A stretch of DNA of 22,833 nucleotides from Lachnospiraceae bacterium UBA7202. GTDB taxonomy: Bacteria > Bacillota > Clostridia > Lachnospirales > Lachnospiraceae. The notes under the pieces are model-generated. The model was given only the letters and a program-made list of their open reading frames with translations, made no database searches and was not told the origin of the DNA. Of this stretch, positions 14,106 to 21,353 are shown in pieces (the first letter of the stretch is position 1; each line of letters opens with the position of its first letter). Location of the stretch: NCBI GenBank assembly GCA_002490705.1, contig DKUO01000034.1:1-22833 (forward strand), written 5' to 3'. A program made the position numbers and the translations under genes.

Positions 14106-15002
14106 CTAGACTCTCAGGTGTCTTCTCACGGTAACGATACTGCCCAGAAAACCAATGCCCACGCCAAGACCCAGCGAAACAGGCACCAACACATTAAATA
14201 CCTCCTCTACCGCCACAAAACTGAGAAGCGAGGAGAGCTGGGGAAACCGGTCCGTTACATACGTCAAAACGACATTATAGATCGCATAGATGAAACCAAG
14301 GGGCAAGGCCGCGCCGATCAAACCGATCATAATGCCCTCCACCACAAAAGGAGACCGGACGAAAAAGTCCGTTGCTCCGATATATTTCATGATATTAATC
14401 TCCTCCTTGCGGACAGAGATGCCGATCGCTACGGTATTGCTGATCAGGAAAATAGACACCGCCAGCAGAATCGCAATAATACCCACCGAGACATAGGCAA
14501 TCAAGGCATTGACTCCCGTCAGAGTCGTCGCCACCAGCTCCGAACGGTTCACCATACGCACACCGTCTATAGATTCCAGATAAGTCACCAGCGCCGACTG
14601 CATGGATACATCGTTCAGATATACCTGATAGTTGGCGGAATTTTCCAGCGGATTCTCGGTAAAACCGTCTCCGTACTCTCCCAGATATTCGTCGCGGAAG
14701 CCCTCCCACGCCTCCTCTGCGGAGATAAAGTCCATTTTTGCCACTTCGGGACGTTTTGCAATCATATCGCCGATCTGCTGAATCCGAATATCCTCAATTC
14801 CCTCGTCAAAGAATACCCATACGGAAACACCCTCCTCTGCATTCTTCACGATATGCTGAAAGTTCGCCACAATCGCATAAAAAATACCGAAAAGGAACAG
14901 ACAGGCCGCAATGGTCGCGATGGAGGCCAGCGAAAAAAGCTTATTGCGGAAAATATTGCGAAAGCCCTGCTTAAGCGTATAAAAAAAAGTATTAATCCTC
15001 AT
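14106..15002 (-). CDS. ftsX: Cell division protein FtsX
   Basis: This 298-aa permease-like protein has four predicted membrane helices (about 22-45, 165-192, 220-247 and 268-290) and a large extracytoplasmic domain between the first two (about 46-160). The N-terminus QGFRNIFRNKLFSLASI and the cytoplasmic segment RKEEINIMKYIGATDFFVRSPF are strongly family-like. FtsX pairs with FtsE and passes ATP-driven changes to a wall hydrolase through its outer domain. The gene overlaps ftsE by 11 bases, so the two are translationally coupled, and the M23 peptidase gene follows. Confidence 0.96.
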   Translation of the reverse strand: MRINTFFYTLKQGFRNIFRNKLFSLASIATIAACLFLFGIFYAIVANFQHIVKNAEEGVSVWVFFDEGIEDIRIQQIGDMIAKRPEVAKMDFISAEEAWEGFRDEYLGEYGDGFTENPLENSANYQVYLNDVSMQSALVTYLESIDGVRMVNRSELVATTLTGVNALIAYVSVGIIAILLAVSIFLISNTVAIGISVRKEEINIMKYIGATDFFVRSPFVVEGIMIGLIGAALPLGFIYAIYNVVLTYVTDRFPQLSSLLSFVAVEEVFNVLVPVSLGLGVGIGFLGSIVTVRRHLRV

Positions 15003-15723
15003 CGATGTACCCTCCCTTTTCCTCGTCGCTGATAATGACGCCGCGGCGCAGGGTTACCACGCGTTTCTGCATCGCATTCACAATTTCACGGTTGTGGGTA
15101 ACAACGATAACAGTCGTTCCGTTTTCATTGATCTGTTCCAACAGTTTCATGATTTCCCATGAATTTTTCGGGTCCAGATTACCCGTAGGCTCGTCCGCCA
15201 AAAGAATGGTCGGCTGGTTCACCAGCGCGCGCGCAAGCGCCACTCTCTGCTGTTCACCGCCGGAGAGCTGTCTGGGTTTCGCCTTATACTTACCTGCAAG
15301 TCCCACAATGGCTAAGATACTCGGAACGTTTTTCTTAATCTCCTTATTCGATTTCTGGATAATACGCTGGGCAAAAGCCACATTTTCGTAGACGTTTCTG
15401 TCTTTCAAAAGCCGGAAGTCCTGGAACACAATCCCTAAATTTCTTCTGAACTTGGGAATCTTCCTGTGCTTAATCTTAGACAGATCATATCCCATCACGC
15501 TGATATAGCCGCTGCTGACAGTGAGCTCTCTCAAAAGAAGCTTGATCAGGGTAGACTTACCCGAACCGCTGTCGCCCACAATAAAGACAAACTCGCCTCT
15601 GCTGATATGCAGATTCACATCTTTCAGGGCCGGTGCGCCAGTGGAATAAGCCTTGCTTACATTTGTCAGGGTGATAATCTCATTTGCCACTACAGGGCCT
15701 TTTTTCTTTTTCTTTGCTGCCAC
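14992..15723 (-). CDS. ftsE: Cell division ATP-binding protein FtsE
   Basis: GTG start at 15723 with GGTAGGAG 8 bases upstream; 243 aa. All ABC ATPase motifs are visible: Walker A GDSGSGKS (50-57), Q-loop Q101 in VFQDFRLL, signature LSGGEQQR (153-160), Walker B ILLADEPTG (173-181) and the H-loop H210. It has a short lysine-rich N-terminal extension (AAKKKKKG). FtsE is the cytoplasmic ATPase of the FtsEX complex that regulates peptidoglycan hydrolysis at division or elongation. It lies 36 bases after the PucR-type regulator gene and overlaps ftsX. Confidence 0.96.
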   Translation of the reverse strand: MAAKKKKKGPVVANEIITLTNVSKAYSTGAPALKDVNLHISRGEFVFIVGDSGSGKSTLIKLLLRELTVSSGYISVMGYDLSKIKHRKIPKFRRNLGIVFQDFRLLKDRNVYENVAFAQRIIQKSNKEIKKNVPSILAIVGLAGKYKAKPRQLSGGEQQRVALARALVNQPTILLADEPTGNLDPKNSWEIMKLLEQINENGTTVIVVTHNREIVNAMQKRVVTLRRGVIISDEEKGGYIDED

Positions 15724-15759
15724 GTTTTTCTCTCCTACCGTTTCCTCTTTTGCCGCTTT

Positions 15760-16848
15760 CTAAAATTCAAAAGATTCCATATATTTCATGTACTTCACAA
15801 CCATAAGCGCAATCTTAAATGTAATCGCATCCTCAAACACTCTCAAATCAAGCCCCGTGCTCTTCTGGAGCTTATCGAGACGATACACCAGCGTATTCCT
15901 GTGAATGAACAGCTGTCTTGAAGTTTCCGACACATTTAAGGAATTTTCAAAGAATTTGTTGATCGTTACCAGCGTCTCCTCATCGAACTCATCGGGACTC
16001 TTGCCGTCAAAAATTTCCTTGATGAACATCTTGCACAGGGGAATCGGAAGCTGATAAATCAGACGGCCAATCCCCAGCTCACTGTAGGCGATCACATCGC
16101 GCTCACTAAAGAAAATCTTCCCCACATCCAAGGCCATTTTGGCCTCCTTGTAAGAACTACTCACACCCTTAATCTCGCTTACCACAGTACCATAGGCAAT
16201 GCGGATATTCTTGAAGCTTTCCTTCCGCAGATAGACCGCCACTGCCGCCGCCGTCTTTTCAATCTCCCGGGGGCTGTCGTCCTCAGACAAATCCTTCACC
16301 ACGATCACGTTATTTTCATCCACCGCCGTGATAAAGTCCTTATTATTTACACCGAAATAAGCACGCACGCTCTCCAGGGCATTACAGTCCTTGACGTTAT
16401 CTGTCTCTATGATGAGCGCCACGCGCCTGACGTCCGTCTGAATATGTAACTTTTTCGCCCGGCTGTATATGTCCACCAGCAGCAGGTTATCCAAAAGCAG
16501 ATTCTTGATAAAATTATCTTTATCAAACCGCTCTTTGTAAGCGACAAGCAGATTCTGGATCTGGAAGGCTACCATCTTACCAACCATATAGACATCCTCG
16601 CCCACACCGCCGGCCACCAGAATATATTCCAGCTGCTGCTCGTCAAAAATTTTAAAATACTGATATCCCTGAATCTCCTGTGAATCCGCCGGAGACTCGG
16701 CAAACTCTGCCGCCGCCCGGCTGCACCGCTCCATCTCGTCCGTCGTCATAGCCGCCGCTTTCCCATCTACGTCCATGACGCACAGCTCTACTCTCGCGAT
16801 CGCTTTCAACCCCTCAATCGTGTTTTGTAAAATTTGATTTGAAATCAT
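15760..16848 (-). CDS. PucR/CdaR-type transcriptional regulator
   Basis: This 362-aa protein has an N-terminal sensory region (about 1-110), a central GGDEF-like CdaR domain (about 135-270, around AYGTVVSEIKGVSSSYKEAKMAL at its end region), and a C-terminal PucR-type helix-turn-helix (about 305-350) with NVSETSRQLFIHRNTLVYRLDKL split over the two helices. This is the layout of CdaR/PucR activators, which usually respond to small metabolites; the ligand here is unknown. It is the first gene of the run leading into ftsE, ftsX and the M23 and S41 peptidases. Control of wall remodelling by a metabolic signal is therefore possible, though it may act elsewhere. A G-rich AGGGG site precedes the ATG. 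Confidence 0.88.
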   Translation of the reverse strand: MISNQILQNTIEGLKAIARVELCVMDVDGKAAAMTTDEMERCSRAAAEFAESPADSQEIQGYQYFKIFDEQQLEYILVAGGVGEDVYMVGKMVAFQIQNLLVAYKERFDKDNFIKNLLLDNLLLVDIYSRAKKLHIQTDVRRVALIIETDNVKDCNALESVRAYFGVNNKDFITAVDENNVIVVKDLSEDDSPREIEKTAAAVAVYLRKESFKNIRIAYGTVVSEIKGVSSSYKEAKMALDVGKIFFSERDVIAYSELGIGRLIYQLPIPLCKMFIKEIFDGKSPDEFDEETLVTINKFFENSLNVSETSRQLFIHRNTLVYRLDKLQKSTGLDLRVFEDAITFKIALMVVKYMKYMESFEF

Positions 16849-17103
16849 TCCCCTACCCCTCTTAATGTTTCGTAATAATTCACTATACCCTTCAACCCCT
16901 TTTTCTCTGAAAAACCAAAATCTAGCTACTATTTTAATCTATATCTACAAAAAAATCTACCTGTAATCGTGAATTATTTGTGTATTTTTTAAGATTTTTG
17001 GCAATCTGTGGGAAATTATGGAATTAGACATTTTGTACAAGCACCGTAAGCGCGATCCTTTGTGGCATGAAAATCCACACCCGATTCTTGTTAAAATTGT
17101 ATA

Positions 17104-17132
17104 TTGTTGCCATCATTCTGTTATGGTACACT
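17104..17132 (+). promoter_or_regulatory. Probable promoter of the YjfB-family gene
   Basis: TTGTTG (17104-17109), a 17-base spacer and TACACT (17127-17132). Both hexamers match the sigma-A consensus at four of six positions. The predicted start is near 17139. Confidence 0.45.
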
Positions 17133-17144
17133 GAGACTATAGGA

Positions 17145-17165
17145 AACGGCATTAAAAATGTCGTT
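17145..17165 (+). other. 9-bp hairpin at the 5' end of the yjfB leader
   Basis: AACGGCATT (17145-17153) pairs with AATGTCGTT (17157-17165) around an AAA loop, with a single G-U pair. If the promoter call is right, the hairpin begins within about 10 bases of the RNA 5' end, a position that often protects bacterial mRNAs from decay. Confidence 0.55.
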
Positions 17166-17209
17166 AACTATGGAATCCATGGACAATGCAGCAAAGGAGT
17201 GTGATTACA

Positions 17210-17401
17210 ATGGATATTGCAGGATTATCTATGGCTATGTCCTCTGCAAAGGTAAATGACTCCTACGGTGTGGCGATGCTTGCCAAGACCTTGGATCAAG
17301 CGGAAACCACCGGAAGTCAGGTTGTCGGCATGATGGACGCTGCGGCTATGGAACTATCTGTCAATCCTCACATCGGGGCGAACTTTGACATGACGGTTTA
17401 A
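17210..17401 (+). CDS. YjfB family protein (putative motility protein)
   Basis: ATG 17210 follows AAAGGAG by 10 bases, giving 63 aa. An in-frame ATG 24 bases upstream overlaps the binding site and is rejected. The N-terminus MDIAGLSMAMSSAKV, the central AMLAKTLDQAETTGSQVVGMM and the ending NPHIGANFDM are the hallmarks of the YjfB family. Members are small, probably helical proteins, found in many motile Bacillota and called putative motility proteins; no mechanism is known. No flagellar or chemotaxis gene is in this window. It stands alone, with its own promoter and terminator. Confidence 0.85.
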   Translation: MDIAGLSMAMSSAKVNDSYGVAMLAKTLDQAETTGSQVVGMMDAAAMELSVNPHIGANFDMTV

Positions 17402-17435
17402 CGCGCAAGGGGCTGTGAAATAAGTCCCTAAAAAG

Positions 17436-17482
17436 AACGGGTTACCGGATCAGCAACAGTTGAAACGGTAATCCGTTTTTTT
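17436..17482. terminator. Bidirectional intrinsic terminator between yjfB and the hyd operon
   Basis: Arms AACGGGTTACCG (17436-17447) and CGGTAATCCGTT (17466-17477) form a 12-bp stem with one G-T pair and an 18-base loop. Seven T follow on the plus strand (17476-17482). On the minus strand the stem is followed by CTTTTTAGGG. It can therefore end both yjfB and the minus-strand hydG...CPBP operon. Confidence 0.88.
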
Positions 17483-17535
17483 ACCCCTTCGGCATTCTCT
17501 AAATTTGTGTGTATCTCTCCTTCCCCAAAACGCCG

Positions 17536-18585
17536 TTACCAAAAAAAGAATTCCAGACTCATATATCCGAGACAAAGCACAATGGCCACAATCAGGGGAA
17601 CGCTCAAAAGGTAATACGGCTCCTGCCCATTCTGCATCCCGGGTGCATCCTGTCTCTTCTGTCTGAAAAACAGGGCCGAAAAAGGCTGCTGTCTCCCCTC
17701 ATTCTTCGCAATCCAGACAACAATACAGCCTGCAATCGGCGTTGTGACGGCAGCGATTATGAGATAAAAAGCAAGCGCCGCCAGCAGCTGCTGTGTTGTC
17801 AGTTCCGCCGCCACGGCAGTCTGCTCGTAAATGCTATCCGTTAATCGGTCCGATACATACATCAGTACAACCTCTACGGAGTTAAAAAACATATGGCAGA
17901 AAACGGAAGCCCACAGACTGCCCGCAGCCTCTACCAATAACGCCAGGAAAATTCCCATGGCAAAGGCATAGATCATCTGGTTGAAATTCATATGCATCAG
18001 CCCAAAAAGCAACGCAGACAGCAAAATTTCCGAAATCCCGCTGCGCAGATTGTTTCCGTAACATCCGCTGCTTTGATCCCACTCATTTTTTCGGTAACTT
18101 CTGTATATCACACCCCGAAAAACAAATTCCTCACAAAAAGGACCGACGATTCCAACCATAAGCAGCATAGCCGGGAAGGATGTGTCCACAATATTTCCCC
18201 GCAGGGATTCCATGACATTATCCGCAAAGAGCATGGACAGGGCATTGAGCACAGCCACTAACGGCATAATCAAAAACGTGCTCAGAGCAATCATAAGAAA
18301 CGTGGAAATCTTAACCTTGTGGAAAGCCGCCGCTTCAAACGTACCTAAAGCACCCGGTTTTGCAGCCTCTACGCCCTGCTGCCCTGCCGGCTGTCTCTGC
18401 CGGTTCTTTCGCGCAAAAGCAAACAAAAACAGCGCAGTGGGTATCATCAAAATTCCTTCGCTCAACAGGAAATTAGTAACCATGTCGATGGAAATCCGGC
18501 TTCCTCCAAACCGTAAAAACAGCACCACCCCGATATGCACCAGTATAATCGTCAAAAAAAGCCAGTTTGCCCTCTTAGTTGTCAT
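17536..18585 (-). CDS. CPBP family intramembrane metalloprotease
   Basis: This 349-aa multi-pass membrane protein carries the CPBP/Abi motifs: the glutamate pair and Arg in CEEFVFRG (E152, E153, R157), FGLMHMNFNQ (H198) and FCHMFFNSVEV (H231, N235). The family includes type II CAAX prenyl endopeptidases and bacteriocin self-immunity proteins; the bacterial substrate is usually unknown. About eight hydrophobic segments are visible, with a Gln-rich cytoplasmic linker near residues 60-80. It is the last gene of the hyd-containing run and overlaps cvfB by 11 bases. Confidence 0.92.
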   Translation of the reverse strand: MTTKRANWLFLTIILVHIGVVLFLRFGGSRISIDMVTNFLLSEGILMIPTALFLFAFARKNRQRQPAGQQGVEAAKPGALGTFEAAAFHKVKISTFLMIALSTFLIMPLVAVLNALSMLFADNVMESLRGNIVDTSFPAMLLMVGIVGPFCEEFVFRGVIYRSYRKNEWDQSSGCYGNNLRSGISEILLSALLFGLMHMNFNQMIYAFAMGIFLALLVEAAGSLWASVFCHMFFNSVEVVLMYVSDRLTDSIYEQTAVAAELTTQQLLAALAFYLIIAAVTTPIAGCIVVWIAKNEGRQQPFSALFFRQKRQDAPGMQNGQEPYYLLSVPLIVAIVLCLGYMSLEFFFW

Positions 18586-19414
18586 TCCGTCTTATCGCTT
18601 TCTCCGTTATGGTAATTTTTCCTGCTTTCAGCAGATTACCAACCGCTCTCTTAAACTCGTTCTTACTCATCTGCATTTCTCTGCGGATCACCTCAGGAGA
18701 CGCCTTATCGTTGAAGGGGAGAGCCCCGTCAAAGCTGTCAATCACCTGCAACACTTTCTCCGCATCCGCCGCCATCTGCAAATACGCTTTTTCCCGTATG
18801 CTCAGGTCTAATTTCCCATCCTCTTTTACCGCCGTGACACGGGCGTTCACCGTATCGCCCACCCGGATCGTTCCATAGAGTTCGCGTTTCGGAATCAGCC
18901 CCGAATACTGATCATCCACCGCCACAAAAGCGCCGAAATTCTCACTGATCTCATAGACCGTTCCGCTCACCCGGTCATCCTTTTTGTAACTGCTGTTATT
19001 TTTTAAGTAGGGATATACATTCATGGTGGCGCAGAGTCTGTTTGACTTATCAATATAGAGGGCCGCAAGACATTCCTCCCCGGCTGATACCCTTCTGGTC
19101 TGCTCTTTGAATGGCAAAAGCAGGTCCTTCTCCAGGCCCCAATCCAAAAACGCCCCGATCTTTCCCACCTGCGCCACCCGGAGCCGCGCCACCCCGTGAA
19201 GGGTAATCTTGGGCCTGTTCGTAGTGGCAATCAGTCTGTCCTTCGAATCACGGTATACAAAGACCTCGATCTCATCGCCGCACGCCGCTCCCCCGGGTAC
19301 CTGTTTACCGGGCAGAAGCACCCGCTCTTCCTGATTCTCCCCATCGTATAAGTAGACTCCGAATTCCACTTTCTTTGCAATCTGCAATACTTGTATTTCA
19401 CCTAATTGAATCAT
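18575..19414 (-). CDS. cvfB: S1-domain RNA-binding protein, CvfB family
   Basis: This 279-aa protein has the CvfB layout: an N-terminal S1-like domain (about 1-65), a second S1-type repeat with VGKIGAFLDWGLEKDLLLPF (about 82-101), a third with GTVYEISENFGAFVAVDDQYSGLIP (around 150-175, given here as family-typical segments), and a C-terminal winged-helix region ending MSKNEFKRAVGNLLKAGKI. CvfB of Staphylococcus binds RNA and affects virulence gene expression; its general cytoplasmic role in Bacillota is unclear. It overlaps the thioesterase gene upstream by ATGA and the CPBP gene downstream by 11 bases, so translation is probably coupled. Confidence 0.92.
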   Translation of the reverse strand: MIQLGEIQVLQIAKKVEFGVYLYDGENQEERVLLPGKQVPGGAACGDEIEVFVYRDSKDRLIATTNRPKITLHGVARLRVAQVGKIGAFLDWGLEKDLLLPFKEQTRRVSAGEECLAALYIDKSNRLCATMNVYPYLKNNSSYKKDDRVSGTVYEISENFGAFVAVDDQYSGLIPKRELYGTIRVGDTVNARVTAVKEDGKLDLSIREKAYLQMAADAEKVLQVIDSFDGALPFNDKASPEVIRREMQMSKNEFKRAVGNLLKAGKITITEKAIRRNDN

Positions 19415-20142
19415 AATGCTGCCTTTCCCTGTCCTGTTGTAAACTCCACAATACTGTAGGGCGTCCCGTCTTCCTGATTCAGGGAGACCGTGTAGCAGTT
19501 TCCCTCCTCCCCTACAGCCACCACCGGGTATATTTCATCGCCAAGCAGCGCCTGGCTTTTATATTCTACGCGCAGCTGCCGGATGATAAAGTCTCCTGGA
19601 ATACAATCCATAGCCATACGCACATACTGCCCGTTATTGACATGATGATTCGTATCCAGATGATGCGGTTTTACCGTAAAGGATTCCAGCGCCTTTCCGT
19701 CCGCGGGCACTGCAATTTTTCTCGGCGCGTAATTCATCGGATATTTTTCTTCAATCACATACCCTTCCAGCATCTTTTCACTGGGTTTTGCGGGCCGCAT
19801 CGTCTCCTTGTCCAAAAGCGTCCAAATGGAATTCGCATAGGCAAGCACCTCTCCCGCCTGCGTTTTCATCAGGAAATTACGGCATCCGATAAATCCCCGG
19901 AACTCATAAGGCGCCGTGCCGATCACGATGCGCTCGTTCAGCCTCGGATATCTCTCAATGCATATCTGCCAGGCATTCAAAAGCCACACCTGTCCCAGCT
20001 CCTTCAAATAGTCCATGCCCAGTCCGATATCCTCCGAGTGAAAAGTAGAACAATCCTGAAAATAATCCAGAAGAGACTGTAGGCTCATACAGCCGTCCTC
20101 GCCCACCTCACTATACCGCACTCTGCCGTCAAATGTGTACAT
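19411..20142 (-). CDS. Acyl-ACP thioesterase
   Basis: ATG 20142 has AAGGAG 8 bases upstream and is preferred over TTG 20148; 243 aa. It has two hotdog domains of the plant FatA/FatB type. The C-terminal active site region is clear in KPHHLDTNHHVNNGQYV (residues 158-174), with N165 and H167 as predicted catalytic residues. Family members release free fatty acids from acyl carrier protein in the cytoplasm; chain preference cannot be read here. It overlaps hydF by 14 bases and cvfB by 4, so it is embedded in the hydrogenase maturation operon. No metabolic reason for that pairing is obvious. Confidence 0.92.
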   Translation of the reverse strand: MYTFDGRVRYSEVGEDGCMSLQSLLDYFQDCSTFHSEDIGLGMDYLKELGQVWLLNAWQICIERYPRLNERIVIGTAPYEFRGFIGCRNFLMKTQAGEVLAYANSIWTLLDKETMRPAKPSEKMLEGYVIEEKYPMNYAPRKIAVPADGKALESFTVKPHHLDTNHHVNNGQYVRMAMDCIPGDFIIRQLRVEYKSQALLGDEIYPVVAVGEEGNCYTVSLNQEDGTPYSIVEFTTGQGKAAL

Positions 20143-21331
20143 GTTCAATGCTCCTTCCGAGAATCCCCTTCATCTGCGCAATGGCAATTCCGTAATTGGT
20201 AACCGGCACGCCCTGACTCTTGGCAAAACGCATACGCCGCAAAACTTCCCTCTCATTCAGCATACACCCGCCGCAGTGAATCACCAGTGCATACGGCGTA
20301 AGATCATCCGGAAACCCTGTGCCGGAAGAAGTCTCTATCACAAGTTCCTTTCCCGTGTACTTTTTCAGAAAGCGGGGAATCTTCACCGTACCGATATCGT
20401 CGCATTGTCTGTGATGCGTACACCCTTCGGCAATCAACACGCGGTCCCCGTCTTTTAAGCTGTCGATGGCCTTCACACCCTCCACCGCAATTTCCAAAAA
20501 GCCTTTGTAGCGGGCCATCAAAATAGAAAACGAGGTTAGGGGAATATCCGCCGGCACAATGGCCGCAACCTCTTCAAACGCCTGACTGTCCGTAATGACA
20601 AAGGCCGGTTTCTCCCTGAGCTTTGCAAGTGTCTGCGAAAGCTCACTCTCCCGCGTCACCAGCACAATCGCTCCCGCTTCCAACAGGTCCCTTATGGTCT
20701 GCTGTTGGGGAAGAATCAGCCGTCCTTTGGGTGCCGCCGAATCAATAGGCACGACCAGCACCACAGTGTCCAAGGGCTTGATCAGATCGGCGGCCAGATG
20801 CCGCTCCTCTTTGTCGGGCCGCATGGCGGCAAGCTTTTCCTTCAACTCCCGGACGCCCTCTCCCGTTTTGGCGCTCAAATATATAGCGTCCGTTATTTTA
20901 TCTTTATCCTGTACTTCTTCGGCCCTATGCAAATCCGCGTTATCGGACTTGTTAAACACAACGAGAAAGGGAACTTCCCGTTCCTTAAAAAGTGCAAGCA
21001 GTTCCTCGTCACAGGCGCATACCCCCGTGGAAGCGTCCGCCACCAAAACCGCTATATCCGTCTTTTCCAGTACCTGACGGGTCTTTTTCACCCGCTGCTG
21101 CCCAAGGGCTCCCTCATCATCAAAGCCGGGCGTATCAATCAGCATGACCGGCCCCAAAGGAAGAAGCTCCATGGCCTTATATACCGGATCCGTGGTTGTC
21201 CCCTCTGTCTCCGAAACCACCGCCAGCTCCTGTCCCGTCACCGCATTTAAGAGACTGGACTTTCCCGCATTGCGTCTGCCGAAAAAACCGATATGTATTC
21301 TCTCCCCCGAAGGGGTGTCGTTCATCCCCAT
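20129..21331 (-). CDS. hydF: [FeFe]-hydrogenase H-cluster maturation GTPase HydF
   Basis: This 400-aa protein has an N-terminal G domain with GRRNAGKSS (18-26), a TTT switch (45-47), DTPG (66-69), NKSD (127-130) and SAK (153-155). A dimerisation region and a C-terminal [4Fe-4S] domain follow, with C304 in GCTHHRQC and C353-x2-C356 in HCGGCM, the conserved cluster cysteines. HydF is the scaffold on which the 2Fe subcluster is completed before delivery to the hydrogenase. It starts 22 bases after hydG. The ribosome binding site is weak for both possible ATGs (21331, 21325), so the exact start is less certain. The downstream thioesterase gene overlaps its end. Confidence 0.97.
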   Translation of the reverse strand: MGMNDTPSGERIHIGFFGRRNAGKSSLLNAVTGQELAVVSETEGTTTDPVYKAMELLPLGPVMLIDTPGFDDEGALGQQRVKKTRQVLEKTDIAVLVADASTGVCACDEELLALFKEREVPFLVVFNKSDNADLHRAEEVQDKDKITDAIYLSAKTGEGVRELKEKLAAMRPDKEERHLAADLIKPLDTVVLVVPIDSAAPKGRLILPQQQTIRDLLEAGAIVLVTRESELSQTLAKLREKPAFVITDSQAFEEVAAIVPADIPLTSFSILMARYKGFLEIAVEGVKAIDSLKDGDRVLIAEGCTHHRQCDDIGTVKIPRFLKKYTGKELVIETSSGTGFPDDLTPYALVIHCGGCMLNEREVLRRMRFAKSQGVPVTNYGIAIAQMKGILGRSIEHVHI

Positions 21332-21353
21332 ATATACTTACGCTGTCCTTTCT

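Larger units (their letters stand above)
16849..17209. other. 361-base divergent intergenic region
   Basis: AT-rich region between the PucR-type regulator (minus) and the YjfB-like gene (plus). No open frame with protein-like composition was seen. It holds the probable yjfB promoter and leader hairpin near its right end. On the minus strand I found no convincing -35/-10 pair; a TATAGT about 30 bases before the regulator gene lacks a good -35. Confidence 0.6.

Noticed and set aside
14118..15032. 304-codon plus-strand frame opposite ftsX
   Set aside because: It is antisense to the unmistakable ftsX and ftsE genes, has no ribosome binding site and its composition (His, Arg, Gln rich) is that of a reverse-frame shadow.
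17085..17120. Flagellar sigma factor promoter for the YjfB gene
   Set aside because: TAAA and GCCATCAT are present but the spacing is 13 instead of about 15 and only five of eight -10 positions match.
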